From: Adineta vaga
Taxonomy: Eukaryota; Rotifera
Length of the DNA: 64,000 bases
Assembly (NCBI GenBank): GCA_021613535.1
Contig: CP075493.1
Location: 14,322,001 to 14,386,000 of the forward strand
Direction of reading: 5' to 3'
Part shown: positions 23,932 to 35,659 of the stretch, one piece after another
Layout: each line of letters starts with the position of its first letter
How positions within the stretch are numbered: the first letter of the stretch is position 1
Notes under the pieces: model-generated
Database searches by the model: none
Told to the model about the DNA's origin: nothing
The model's input: the letters and a program-made list of their open reading frames with translations, nothing else
Program-made: the position numbers and the translations under genes

Positions 23932-24548
23932 TGTAAATATAACTACGGACTATATATAATACTCTCATTCTTCTTCATTGGGATATGTTATTCGAAAAAG
24001 ATTATAAATAAAATGTTTGAAAAACATAAGTCGCTATTTATTATAGTGGATAAGTGTGTCTGATTGACGTCGAATGAAATAATGAATTATTGATATCGAT
24101 AGAAGGAGTAATAGAGAAATGTATTGAATTTGTTCTGTATTTGAAGTAATTTAGAATATCTATTGAGCTGTAATTATAGCTATGGAATTATAATGAAAAG
24201 CTTTTTATTTACATATCATCGATAATATCATGTAGGTAGATGAGAAGATTTCTATCACTCAACGAAGTAAGATTAATAAAAGTGGTGTTTATCATCTTCT
24301 CTGTAAAACAAACTATAGGTTTGAAAATTGAAAGTGATTTATCACGTATTTGGGATGACATTTATAACAAAAACAGCTATTTTATGCTCTTTTGTTCGTT
24401 TTAATCAATAAATTTGATATTTGCGAAGGTAATTGGATTGATGGGAGATAGAAGCTGATGTGGGAAATAGATAACCTTTTACTAAAATTAAATTCTCTTC
24501 CAATATAAAAATACAATTCTTCGACAAATAGCAAGGTTAGTGTGAATC
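23932..24548. other. Intergenic region, no gene seen
   Basis: AT-rich spacer between the exchanger and the DED-like gene; no coding or RNA signal recognised. Confidence 0.5.
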
Positions 24549-25397
24549 ATGGATCATCGTCGTTTACAGTCTATTCTTTTCAATCTTCGACATCGTCTTA
24601 CTGATAATGATCGAAAACGTCTTCATTTCTATCTTGGTAAAGTTGATGTACGAAGAATTCAAGATCATCCAACACTTTCTGGAACTCTCAATCTTATTGG
24701 ATCTCTTATTGATCAAGATAGAATTAATAATAAAGATTTCAATTATCTTATCAATGCACTTGATGAGATTCATTGTTCTGATGCTGTAAACTTCTTACGA
24801 AGTAAATTCATTAATTTTCTTTGATAAACTGTTAACAGTCTCTATGATTAGAGTATCAAAAAGGTACGAATCAGTTCAATCGATCAATGCATAGTCTATC
24901 AAAAATTATGCCGCCTTTACGATTGAATCATTCACAATCATGTAAGAAAACGAACAGAATCATCCGATATTCTGATTTCATATCAACTTGAATTTAGTGA
25001 GACTTCATCGAGATGCTAATAGTTATAACAAAACAACGGGCATTTCCAAAAAGAAATGTTCTTTTCTATTCGTTCTATTATGTCTTATTATAAATGGATT
25101 ATTATTATTTTTCTCTCTGTCGTGCAATATCAAATTTCGTCACTTCGAAGAAGATAATCTTAGAATTATGAAAGTAATAAAAGAAATGGAATCAAATCAA
25201 CATGTAAATTCTGTGAACTTGAATCAATCCGAGAAGAAATTGAAAATATTCGAAGGTAAGAAAACATGCTCAAATTTCTTTCTAAGAATAAATATTCGAA
25301 TAACTCCAAGGGTTGGCAGACAACATATTTCACGTATTTCGTAGATGACAAAAAGTACAATCATATGTTTGCAACGGAACTATGGATGTGCACTTAA
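24549..25397 (+). CDS. DED-like domain protein with transmembrane helix, proposed three exons
   Basis: Exon 1 encodes a six-helix death-effector-like domain (residues about 5-88: LFNLRHRLTDNDRKRLHFYL, then HPTLSGTLNLIGSLIDQD). The usual RxDL motif near the last helix is replaced by SDAVNFL. Unspliced, the frame ends at 24824 as a 91-residue protein. A spliced model, join(24549..24801, 24998..25255, 25345..25397), has GT..AG ends and agreeing phases, and gives 187 residues. Exon 2 adds a basic segment, one strong membrane helix (CSFLFVLLCLIINGLLLFF) and a polar coiled coil; exon 3 adds a short tail. DEDs mediate homotypic interactions in caspase activation. Intron 1 (196 nt) is longer than its neighbours, so the three-exon form is a proposal. 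Confidence 0.55.
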
Positions 25398-26388
25398 CCG
25401 TTTAAGTTACTCTAAAATAGCTCACAAGTTTTTCAAATAGTTGCTTTTTTTAAAGACTGAATTCTATGTAAGGAGTTTCCTGTAGTGAAAGAAATCCGAT
25501 TATATTAATTCAAAATAATTAGTTAAAATCCGCATGCGTGATTTACTAGAAAATGTCGATCGTAATTAGTTATCTTCTGATGCAGTAATACCATGCAGAA
25601 TTTGATTATTGTTTGAAGATTAGTCCTGAATAAATGATATAAACGCATTATCAGTATAGTAAACCTATTCTAATCGACTTTCAGATTGAATTTAATCTGG
25701 AACTAATATCATTGATCATATTCTATCACACGCGTATGATGTTGTGATCCATTGAATTTTTTACCCATCCGTTTTCATCTAATCAAACATTGTATTGTGA
25801 AAATCCTCAAACTATGGATTCTTCCCATGTTTAACTGATATGTTCAAGTCCCTATCAATTTGTGACTACATCAACTTATGAAAAATCAAACTTTCTAAAC
25901 ACTGCAGACTATCTAGAAAGTTGTTAACAACAACGATCTTTTCACATACTTTTCACGAGAAACAAGTTCGAAGACATCATGTCATACTGAGAATCAGCGT
26001 GAAAACAAATTGTATTATTCAATTATACAATAACCTATTTTCAATAATTATAAGACGATGTAGAAATCCTGAAAAAAAGGATATACCAGCATTTCACGGA
26101 ATACACTCATTCTATTCTATATCTTCCACTATGCCTTCTACACCCTGACCATCTCCTGATCTTCACGATTCAAGGTCAAACAACGTTTCAGGTACATGCT
26201 GAACGTGTTAATCGATAATCAAATTGAAAAGCACTCTTACACTCATAATACCATAAATGACTGAAACTGAACGTTCTCTATTATGATAACATCACTCGAT
26301 CCACATAAGCCTATATCTCAATTCTTCATCACTGCAGAGATCCATCAGAAAAGCATTTTCTAAAAACTCCACCTTCATTTATTGAGTT
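25398..26388. other. Intergenic or decayed region upstream of the TPR array
   Basis: An intact ART-TPR gene would have its ART domain here, but I find no R-S-ExE motifs in any frame. No gene seen. Confidence 0.45.
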
Positions 26389-28312
26389 TTGATCACTTAT
26401 TTCGGCTCTATATTTTTAGTTTATGCAGAGATAAAACACACCTCATCTATCATCACTAATGGTCGCCAAAACAATCAAACTCAGAATAACTTTATTTCAC
26501 ATATTCGTTCCCATTTACTAGTCACTTATCGTAACATTGGTTCCATATACGCGAAAATGGAAAACTATTCGAGTGCACTTGAAAATTATAACAAATCACT
26601 CGAGATTTATCAGAAGAATCTTCCTTCCAATCATCCAGACTTAGCCAGTAGTTACAACAACATCGGTTTAGTGTATTACAAGATGGGTGATCATTTGAGA
26701 GCTCTTGAAAACTACAACAAAGCACTCGAAATCAAACAAAAGTCTCTTCCTTCCGATCATTCAAGCTTAGCCAGTAGTTACAACAATATCGGTTTAGTGT
26801 ATTATGCTACGGGTGATCATTCGAGAGCTCTTGAAAACTACAACAAAGCACTAGAAATTCAACAGACGTCTCTTCCTTCCAATCATCCAGATTTAGCCAG
26901 TAGTTACAACAACATTGGTTTAGTGTATCATGCTACGGGTGAATATTCGAGAGCTCTTGAAAACTACAACAACGCACTTGAAATTGAGCAAAAGTCTCTT
27001 CCTTCCAATCATCCAGACTTAGCCGGTAGTTACAACAACATCGGTTTAGTGTGTGAAGGTACGGGTGAATATCCGAGAGCTCTTGAAAACTACAACAAAG
27101 CACTAGAAATTCAACAGACGTCTCTTCCTTCCAATCATCCAGATTTAGCCAGTAGTTACAACAACATTGATTTAGTGTATCATGCTACGGGTGAATATTC
27201 GAGAGCTCTTGAAAACTACAACAACGCACTTGAAATTGAGCAAAAGTCTCTTCCTTCCAATCATCCAGACTTAGCCAGTAGTTACAACAACATCGGTTTA
27301 GTGTGTGAAGATGGGCGATTATTCGAGAGCTCTTGAAAACTACAACAAGGCACTCGAAATTCAACAAAAATCTCTTCCTTCTGATCATCCAGCCTTAGCC
27401 ACTAGTTACAACAACATTGGTTCAGTGTATTACAAGATGGGCGATTATTCGAGAGCTCTTGAAAACTACAACAAGGCACTCGAAATTCAACAGAAGTCTC
27501 TTCCTTCCGATCATCCAGACTTAGCCGGTAGTTATAACAACATCGGTTTACTATACCATGACATGAGTGATTATTCGCGAGCTCTGGAAAACTACAACAA
27601 AGCACTCGAAATTCAACAGAAGTCTCTTCCTTCCAATCATCCAGACTTAGCTGGTAGTTACAACAACATCGGTTTAGTGTATCACAAGATGAGTGATCAT
27701 TCGAGAGCTGTTGAAAACTACAACAAAGCACTCGAAATTCAACAGAAGTCTCTTCCTTCCAATCATCCAGACTTAGCCAGTAGTTAGAACAATATCGGTG
27801 TAGTGTATCATGACATGAGTGATCATTCGAGAGCTCTCGAAAATTACAACAAAGCACTAGAAATTAAGCAAAAGTCTCTTCCTTCCAATCATCCAGACTT
27901 AGCCAGTAGTTACAACAATATCGGTGTAGTGTGTCATGACATGAGTGATCATTCGAGAGCTCTTGAAAACTACAACAAAGCACTCGAAATTAAGCAAAAG
28001 TCTCTTTCTTCCGATCATTCAAGCTTAGCCGCCACCTACAACAACATCGGTTTACTATATCATGACATGAGTGATTATTCGCGAGCTCTCAAAAACTACA
28101 ACAAAGCACTGGAAATTCAACAGACGTCTCTTCCTTCCAATCATCCAGACTTAGCCAGTAGTTACAACAACATCGGTTTACTGTATTATGATATGGGTGA
28201 TCATTCGGTAACTCTAGAATACTTCAAAAAAACAGCGGATAATAACGAGGAAATGTTTGTAAAAGATCAATTATCTCTTGTTTCTAGTGTTGAAAAAGAC
28301 GTTTCGCTGTGA
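26389..28312 (+). pseudogene. Kinesin-light-chain-type TPR gene, disrupted
   Basis: About fourteen near-identical 42-residue TPR units (YNNIGLVYY..GDHSRALENYNKALEI.QKSLPSNHPDLA) run from 26521 to about 28280. The frame is broken twice. Near 27308 two bases are missing from the expected repeat (gtgtgtgaagatggg), shifting the frame. At 27785 the Tyr codon TAC of SSYNN has become TAG. Upstream, the start at 26389 gives about 45 residues with no recognisable domain, so the N-terminal ART part found in related genes is absent. The units are much more alike than those of the two intact ART-TPR genes, so the array expanded recently. A short expressed fragment cannot be excluded. Confidence 0.8.
26521..28282 (+). 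repeat. 126-bp tandem repeat array (TPR-coding)
   Basis: Roughly fourteen units of 126 bp, each beginning near AGTAGTTACAACAAC. Within it, 26830-27063 and 27082-27315 are almost identical at an offset of 252 bp, showing a two-unit duplication. Confidence 0.85.
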
Positions 28313-28990
28313 GTTTCTTTATACGTGGAATTGGAAGCAAAGACTCTTAATAGTCAGTCACCATATCTTTGACCGGTTTCTTTAGTTTTCGTTTTACTCG
28401 TTTGATTGTTGTGGAATCTGAATAGACGCACTGTTTATTGAGATTAGTATTATATAGAAACACTAGAAAAGTTTAGCTTGTCGTTAGCTTTATTTCACTT
28501 TTTGTTTTTTTGTGAAGGATAAATTAGAAATATTGGAAAAATAAAGTAAAATATCATGTCATGAACCAATACATAGGTGTGTGAATAGGTGGAAGTTTTC
28601 GTGAAAAATGCGAAAAGCTTGAACGATAATGAATGATATCCACACTCGCTGTGTGATTTTGAAAGATATACACGGAAAGGGTATCGACGAAAGAGTGGTC
28701 ATTCTATACGATTATATAAAGACAAAAACAATTGAGTTTATACTTTCCAATTTGAATAGTCAATTTATGATCATATACAAATGTGTATGCAATATTATTT
28801 GGATGAACTGCTTGTTGTAAGTAAGATAATGCTATTGAAAGTTTAATGGTTGCGTCTTTAGACAGAATAGAACGAATTTCATCAGTGTACCACGAATATT
28901 ATTGGTCTGTTGTAGAAGAAGATTTACTGACTTTTTGACAGGTACTTTATAATATTTGTGATTTGAATCATAAGTAAAAGAGCTGTTGTA
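28313..28990. other. Intergenic region, no gene seen
   Basis: Short frames only (about 60 residues, no known motif). Lies between the TPR array and the MITE-like element. Confidence 0.4.
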
Positions 28991-29415
28991 GTTACGACAA
29001 GGTGGAACAAACTGATTTCTGGGCGAGAAATCAGTAGAAATCACTATTTTGCGCTAAAAACGTAGGAAATGGCTTAGAAATAGTTGTAGAAAATAGGAAG
29101 TGAACAGAAACGTCTAAAATTTGTTGGAAATCAGTGATAAGCATTCAAAGTTACAGTAAAATTACTCATATTCATGTTAAAAATGAGATCTTGATTTTTG
29201 TTGATTTCCAATTAATTTTATTGACTTTTTAAGTTTCTGATAGTTTTCAAGATTTCCAGCGAATACTTTGATTTTGTGTGATTTCTTGTCGTTTCTATCA
29301 ATTTTTAACGATTTGCAATCATTTATATTGACGTTTGACGAACATAAAAATATTGATTTCTGGTCTAGAAATCGAAGGAAATCAAGAAATCAGTTTGTTC
29401 CGCCTTGCGTCGAAC
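28991..29415. mobile_element. MITE-like element with terminal inverted repeats
   Basis: The left end (28991-29020) contains caaggtggaacaaactgat followed by ttct. The right end (29391-29415), read on the other strand, gives caaggcggaacaaactgat followed by ttct. That is a 23-base inverted repeat with one mismatch, extendable outwards with a one-base gap. The roughly 425-bp element carries many internal gatttct/agaaatc motifs and no coding capacity, as expected of a non-autonomous DNA transposon. No clear target-site duplication is visible. It sits just upstream of the decayed ABCG gene. Confidence 0.6.
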
Positions 29416-29554
29416 AAAACCAAATTTGTATTGAGTCAATGACAATCGATGAACATCTAATCTTTCAAGTAAGAGACTTTGCGTAAATGTGGACGTGTAT
29501 GAGCCTATAACGACACCAAAGATCTTTTCACTCACATTCTCAAAAAATTGTAGG

Positions 29555-30755
29555 CTATGCTGAAGATGCTATCGCCGACATTAACTGACGAGGATCGTCG
29601 ACGTCGTGTCTATGAGTCAATCAAGCTATTAAGATTAGAGCAATGTGCATCGACTACCATTTCAAAGATATTCAGTGGTGAACGCAAACGATTGGCATTT
29701 GCTTCCGTAGCGTTAACTGACCCATCAATCATGCTTATCGGCGAGCCCACATCTAATCTTGACTTATGTTTAGCCAAACCATTGATGTAAATTATTCGCA
29801 CATTGGCTGTCGAACGACGTCGATCAATTGTCATTGTTCTGCTCAACCAACATCGAACATGTTCGAATTTATTGAACAATTGGCTGCACCGGAAACTTCG
29901 GCAAGTGAAGAAGCTATGCAATCAGCCGAACAATTTGCAACATCATAATGTTCTACTACATTGGCAGCATCAATTATCTCTTTGTCTACTACTTCCTCGT
30001 TATCCAATTCAAATACAACAGTGCCAACTTTTTTTCGACAGATAAAATGGTTATTATGGCGTTCATTTAAAGCTAGCACACGTAATTCTATACACACGCA
30101 TAGTGCGTTAGTAAAAACCCTAATTTCATCTATCATTCTTGCTCTTCTGTATTTCAATCTACCACATGGAATGCCTTTACATGCTTACACCAATAATGTC
30201 AATGGTTTACTCTACCTGGTAATCTATATAACAGCTACGACTTGTGGACGTCTTGTATCTGGCACAATCCCAAATGATATTCTCATCTTTCTCAAAGAAA
30301 CACAACATCGTATGTATGGTGCGTTTGCTTTTTATCTCTCATAGTATTTATATACTCGTCCAATGCTTATTCATGTACCTGTTATATTCTGTACGATACC
30401 ATACTGGTGTGCTTCAATATCAGTACCCAGTCATAAATTCCTTCATTGTATAATGTTCGTGTCAACAGTAGTATCAACTAGTGGTGCTAGTGCAGCACTC
30501 GGCGCTTTTATTGCTTCAACTTCATCATCGGTTGAAAGTGCAGTGAGTACAACGGTTCCTGTTCTTCAAATATTCGTCGTTTTCTGTTTTTTGTTTTGTT
30601 AATCTACAATGTTTACCATTGACTTTGAAAGTTCTTCTGTATTTGTCGCCATTCTATTATGGTTTTTCAATGTACTTGCCTTTATTATTATATGGTATCG
30701 AACTCATCGATTTCGTCTTATCGAAAAATGGCACAAGATAAGTAGCGTATATTGA
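29555..30755 (+). pseudogene. ABCG-type (white family) half-transporter remnant
   Basis: Fragments in several frames match an ABCG half-transporter in order. The first holds MLSPTLTDEDRRRRVYES, the signature region FSGERKRLAFAS (LSGGE degraded) and a Walker B-like IMLIGEPTSNLD, where the Asp of DEPT has become Gly. A stop at about 29788 and a frameshift follow; then QPTSNMFEFIEQL (H-loop region, frame changed). The membrane part starts at about 29990 (FFRQIKWLLWRSFKAS) and breaks at 30342; a further helix-rich part (30363-30602) and the last membrane helix with a basic tail end at 30755. The Walker A exon is not seen upstream, so the gene is truncated as well as broken. Functional ABCG proteins export lipids, sterols or pigments. 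Confidence 0.8.
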
Positions 30756-31061
30756 AAGAATTGCAAGAGAGTTCTAACAAAGAGAACAAAGAAAAAGTTG
30801 TATTATCAAATAGAAGAAGTTAATTTAATATTATTCTTTTAAAACGAATTACATTTTAGTAAACAAGATGAATAGAATAATGAATTATAAATATAAATAT
30901 GATTTAGTGCAAGTGTGAAAAATGTTTAATTAACTAAGATTTGATGATCGCTCATTTCATAGCTCTTCTCATAAACACATATCGACTTTTCCGTTGTGAA
31001 CGCAATAAGAAAAATATTTTCTCTGTCAAGATATTTACTTCGAAAAAAAAAACTTTCATAG

Positions 31062-33648
31062 TCAGAAGTGAGTCATTTTATGAGAACGTCGTCGCACCAA
31101 AATAAATAACAAGATAATCCCACCAAATAAGAGCACACCTCCAATGACAGATGGAACAATTACTGTTGCTAACGAAAGTTTATCCATTGATGAACTACAT
31201 GGCGTCTCTTGTACGATATTACTCGCACAATAGTACCACGTTTTTGTATTTACGATGGAATCACGAGTCAACTGTGCAGTCATTTGATTTTGTCGTAGTT
31301 GTGACGATGGATCACTGAGCTGTTGGCTAATACCTTGATAAAGTGTTTGTGCACTGAGAGTAGGTGTATTAAAAAGTCGAATGTAAGCAGATGCAAGTGT
31401 ACGAGCTCGACGAAAAGTTATTTCAATTTGTTGTGCACGTGCTGCAGGAAAACACTGAAGGAAAATCTGCAAGAGTGCACGTGCTGTATCATTTACACTC
31501 TGATTAATGTTATAATCATAATTTCCACTTAAAGTAAATTCAACGTATGAATCATTTAACAAAGTGACTTGTGTTTGAGTAGTAAAACTTTGTGTGCCGT
31601 TGTATGACATTGAAGTATCAGAGGTGAGAACAACTGAAGTTTGAGATATAGTAATAGTAGTAGTAGTTAATATAGAAATCTGAGTAGTTATCGATGTGTT
31701 CGGAGCACTTCGATTCATCGTTGAAATTGGCAGTACAGACGAAGTACTCAGACTCATTGTGGTGATTGATGGCATAGATGAAGTACCTATGGTTATTGTA
31801 GTAGTTGATGATACGGACGAAGAGCTTGTGATCATTGTAGAAGTAGACAACGTAGAATTTAATGTTACTGTAGTAGTAGTTGTTGATGTTGGCAGCATGG
31901 ATGTATTACTCATGGTTATTGTGGTAGTTAGCAATACAGATGAAATACTAGAGGTCATTGTAGAAGTAGACGTTAAAGTATTGGCTGGTACTGTAGTGGT
32001 TATCAACGTTGACTGTATAGGTGAGGTACTAAGAGTTGTTGTGGAGACAGTTTCCGTGGAACTCAATGTAATTGTAGTTGTTGATGGTACGAATGAGACA
32101 GTTGAAGTTATTGTAGTTGAAGACGGTGAAGGACTTGAAGTGACGATAGTGGTGCTTGATGACATAGGTGAGATGCTTGAAGTCATTGTCTGAGTCGATA
32201 ATATGTATGGTAAGCATGGCGATAACGATGGGAAGCTTGTTGTTATGGTAAATGTTGATGGTGTGGTCATAGTAAATGTCGACGGCGTTGTTATAGTGAT
32301 TGTAGTCATGGTAAAAGTTGATGGTGTCGTTAGCGTGATTGTGGTCATAGTAAAGATTGATGGCATCGTTACGGTGACTGTGGTCAAAGTGAACGTTGAC
32401 GGTATGGTTACAGTGAGTGTAGTCATGGTAAAAGTTGTTGGTATCGTTACGGTAAATGTGGTCATAGTAAAGGTCAATGGTGTTGCGACGGTGAATGTGG
32501 TCATAGTGAATGTCGATGGTGTAGTTACAGTGAATGTCGACGGTGTCGTTACAGTGATTGTAGTCATGGTAAAAGCTGATGGTGTCGTTACCGTGATTGT
32601 AGTCATAGTAAAGATTGATGGCATCGTTATCGTGACTGTAGTTACAGAAAACGTCGACGAAATGTATGTGAAGCATGGTGTCATCGTATCTGTTGGAGAT
32701 ATAGAGGATGTGCCTGGAGTATTAGTCATCGTATCCTGTTCGGTTGAACGCAGTTTAGGAACCATTATAATAGAGCTTTGCACAGCTACCGATGATTTTG
32801 CTCCTCCTATTAACATGAATACATTTTATTTTATTATAGTGAAACAAATAGTATGATCTAGTCTGATTCTATATTGATCTTCTAAAATTCTCAAGCTTTT
32901 CGGCTCTAATTCGCATAACAACAAACGTTTCCATTTTGTTTTATATTGAAACATACCGATGGTTCGTCCTTCTGCAATGTTTGAAGGGCAATTTCCGTTG
33001 TCATTATCATGAAGCAATTTTCCGCTGGCCTACAGAGAAAAGTCATCTTATTCATTCAACACATGAACACTTACATCATAAAGACAAGTTGCACTGCGAA
33101 AAGTACACAATACTGTTCCATCATTTGCGGAGACTGAATTTGTCAAAATAGCGCCTTGTGCATCCTTGCTTGGACAAACTTCCAATGATTGTGCTGTAAA
33201 CAAGAAGCCAAAATCATGCATTATTACTGTGCCAAGAAAATTTCAACAGAAAACTCACCACAGCCACCGATTCTTGTTGGGCAATAACCTTGATTATCGT
33301 CTTTCAAAATTTGTCCATTGCTCTGAAAATAAGTTTTTTTTTAAATAGGACGTCAACTTGTTGGAGACTAAATAAAAAATTACTCGATCATAGATACAAT
33401 AATAGTGTAGATTATTGTGATGATATGAGCATGCTGTTGTTTTACCATCTAGTGAATTTTCTATAAATGTCAGTAATTTTGGTGGAGAAGACGTATCGTA
33501 TTCTGCACATCGACATGCCAATGCTAAAGAAAGAAATCAACGACATCTGGAAGAAGACTGTTACAGCAACAATACACTTACTTGATTTTTTAATACAAAT
33601 GAAGAGTATATAGAAAAAAGGAAGTAAACTTGCGAACACTCCTTTCAT
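31062..33648 (-). CDS. Mucin-like type I membrane protein, six exons
   Basis: Reconstructed as complement(join(31062..32806, 32957..33029, 33075..33193, 33259..33322, 33384..33523, 33582..33648)), 735 residues; all introns are GT..AG, 45-150 nt, with consistent phases. Exon 1 encodes a signal peptide (MKGVFASLLPFFYILFICI). Exons 2-5 encode a cysteine-containing ectodomain with a module present twice, each with C..YD..G..L.D...G.CP. Exon 6 begins a Ser/Thr-rich stalk of about 380 residues with TFTMTTITVTTPS-type repeats, surely heavily O-glycosylated. A compact SEA-like region follows (about 140 residues before the membrane), then one helix (VIVPSVIGGVLLFGGIILLF) and the basic tail VRRRSHKM. 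Expected at the cell surface or apical glycocalyx. The SEA assignment is by pattern only. Confidence 0.8.
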
Positions 33649-34351
33649 GTTTACAAACGATGAATTCAAACCCTCAAAGCAATAATTATGTGATTTTTGG
33701 CAGGTTATGCATGTGAATGCTACATTTATATACTTGATCTGCAGGAAAAAAAAGCATTAATATTTATTTAACACACTTTTATTTTTCTCATTTCTGTTCT
33801 CTTTAATAAGACGATAGAATTTAAATTAGTATGGCCTTCACCCGAAATGAGTTTGCATGCGTAACTAAATAAGGTGCGTTTGCGAACGTATATGTGAAAA
33901 CATTTCTATGAGAACAAACACTATTGATTATGTATAAAAAAAAGATTGCATTTTTTGATTGATCAACAAATAAACACAGTATAGAAAATGAATGCATCGA
34001 AAGAATTGTGTCGATTTCTGGACTTATAATTATCTCAATAGAAATTGAAGTACAAAAACCATATTGAGAGTTTACATATGAGCGTAGGTAAACATTCAAA
34101 ACAGTGTCGAGGTATTTTTCGAAGGAGATGTGCAAATAGAGATATCTCTTTTCTACTCACACATACGTTCACATATTTATATTTTCATTATTAAAAGATA
34201 TAACTATTTTTGTTCGAGACCTTTCAATATTGTTTTCATTTAAACTATTAGAATCATTCCTGATAAGAAAAAGAAGAAAAAAAGCCCAGAGTTTTCTACG
34301 TTTCACACGCATCTAGCCGAATATGATGATGGGCAATGCAACGAATGTCTA
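33649..34351. other. Intergenic region, no gene seen
   Basis: 5' flank of the mucin-like gene and 3' flank of the membrane/PARP-like gene; AT-rich, no supported feature. Confidence 0.5.
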
Positions 34352-35521
34352 CTATATCAATCCTTGATAAGCAATTGGATGGATATCCTTATTTTCATCC
34401 TTTAAAAATACAATTATCCAATTTTCAATTTGCCGTGGAAATTTTACTTTAATTCGTCTTTCTGGCATCAGTTCAAGTGCTTTTGGTTCTGGCGTTTTCT
34501 TTTTATGAATCTCCAAATTGAAATAGAATTCAGTTTCATTCGAAACTTGTAATACATGATCCAAGCAAAGACGGACATAAATAATGGCTTCTCTAGTAGG
34601 TATATCGTTTGCTTCTGCCAGAGGAGCATTCAGCGTGAAATAAATATAATCGGCTACAGCCTTATGTTCATCGAGAGGAAATCCATTTTTCGAAATTTCT
34701 ATGGCTAGCTCATTTGTTGTTATATGATAAGCAACAATAACTTTTCCATCAATAACAGGCGGCAGAGGTATTTTCGGCAGTAATGTAGCAGAATGATACA
34801 AAATTGTATGAGCAAGGCCTGTTGAATCACATTGACATCCAAGTTCAGGACTTGTGATATCAAATAGTTTCACTCGCTCTGTATAAATCATATTATAAGG
34901 AACATATTTAAGAAAACCTCGAGCTCGTTGTCGAAGTCGGTCAGACTCGTTATTGAATGGTCGAAAGTTCCAAAATACATGAAAATGAAGCATCTCAATA
35001 AGTAATGCTGCCAATGAAAGAATTAAAAAGACACTTGACAGGACAGTATAAGGCACACAAATTGGATTGAATTTAGTTGCACACAATGCACCTAAAATAA
35101 AAGCTGTGAAGCGCATACAAAAACATACAACCAGAATAGCTAAGCGAGTCAGGTGAATACCAGCTGGATGTTCATGATAACATTTGCAATCGAAGCACGT
35201 TACCATACTGAATCTTAAACATGTTCGAGGATAAAGATACGTTCGAAGATAATGCTTATCTGGAACTTCTCTTGGGCATAAACTTATACAAAAATAGACG
35301 AGATTTGATAATATGAGTGGAACTGAAGCTATGCATTCGAGAATAAATATTATCGCAGAAAAAGTTGCATTTGTTTCGCGTACTGTCTTGTTAGATAAAT
35401 CGATGCAAATAACAATAAATCGAATAATAAATGTCAATAATTCAACAGCATAGAAGATCTTTAACGCACTGTATCGTTTTTCATGTCTACGACAATCATT
35501 CAAATATTTGCAGCAAGACAT
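34352..35521 (-). CDS. Membrane protein with degenerate PARP-like domain
   Basis: 389 residues from the ATG at 35521; an upstream in-frame ATG at 35563 would add 14 residues. The N-terminal half has about four to five membrane helices (for example VELLTFIIRFIVICIDLS, ASVPLILSNLVYFCI, RFTAFILGALCA) and a Cys/His-containing loop (CFDCKCYHEHPAG). The C-terminal half resembles a PARP-type ADP-ribosyltransferase: AYHITTNELAIEISKNGF holds the His, and ADYIYFT corresponds to the Tyr segment. The Glu expected before the closing strand (ERRIKVKFPRQIENWIIV) is replaced by Arg/Ile, so transfer activity is doubtful. It is paralogous and head-to-head with the next gene. The domain assignment is pattern-based. 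Confidence 0.65.
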   Translation of the reverse strand: MSCCKYLNDCRRHEKRYSALKIFYAVELLTFIIRFIVICIDLSNKTVRETNATFSAIIFILECIASVPLILSNLVYFCISLCPREVPDKHYLRTYLYPRTCLRFSMVTCFDCKCYHEHPAGIHLTRLAILVVCFCMRFTAFILGALCATKFNPICVPYTVLSSVFLILSLAALLIEMLHFHVFWNFRPFNNESDRLRQRARGFLKYVPYNMIYTERVKLFDITSPELGCQCDSTGLAHTILYHSATLLPKIPLPPVIDGKVIVAYHITTNELAIEISKNGFPLDEHKAVADYIYFTLNAPLAEANDIPTREAIIYVRLCLDHVLQVSNETEFYFNLEIHKKKTPEPKALELMPERRIKVKFPRQIENWIIVFLKDENKDIHPIAYQGLI

Positions 35522-35659
35522 TCTTGAATACAAAATTTTCGTTTGTTTAAAATACGTGTGCAAACAAAAATGCTCTCATTTTCTCCCGTCTATGCTTTTT
35601 TTTCTCGGAATAGAAATCAATTCACTTGCATACACAACTTGTACAATTTGTTGTTGACG
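35522..35659. promoter_or_regulatory. Putative bidirectional promoter of the PARP-like pair
   Basis: 138 bp separate the preferred ATG codons of two divergent paralogues. No core promoter motif stands out. The inference rests on geometry alone. Confidence 0.4.

Noticed and set aside
25921-26148. Short plus-strand frame before the TPR array
   Set aside because: No similarity to ART or other domains and no splice or start signals that support it.
27402-27857. Minus-strand 151-codon frame over the TPR array
   Set aside because: Repeated antisense of the 126-bp TPR units; repetition alone creates the long frame.
28629-28820. Possible small coding exon before the MITE-like element
   Set aside because: No motif, no clear splice signals, and an average composition for non-coding DNA here.
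32029-32676. Alternative His/Asn/Tyr-rich frame over the mucin repeats
   Set aside because: Shadow of the low-complexity Thr-rich coding repeats; no start region or conserved motif.
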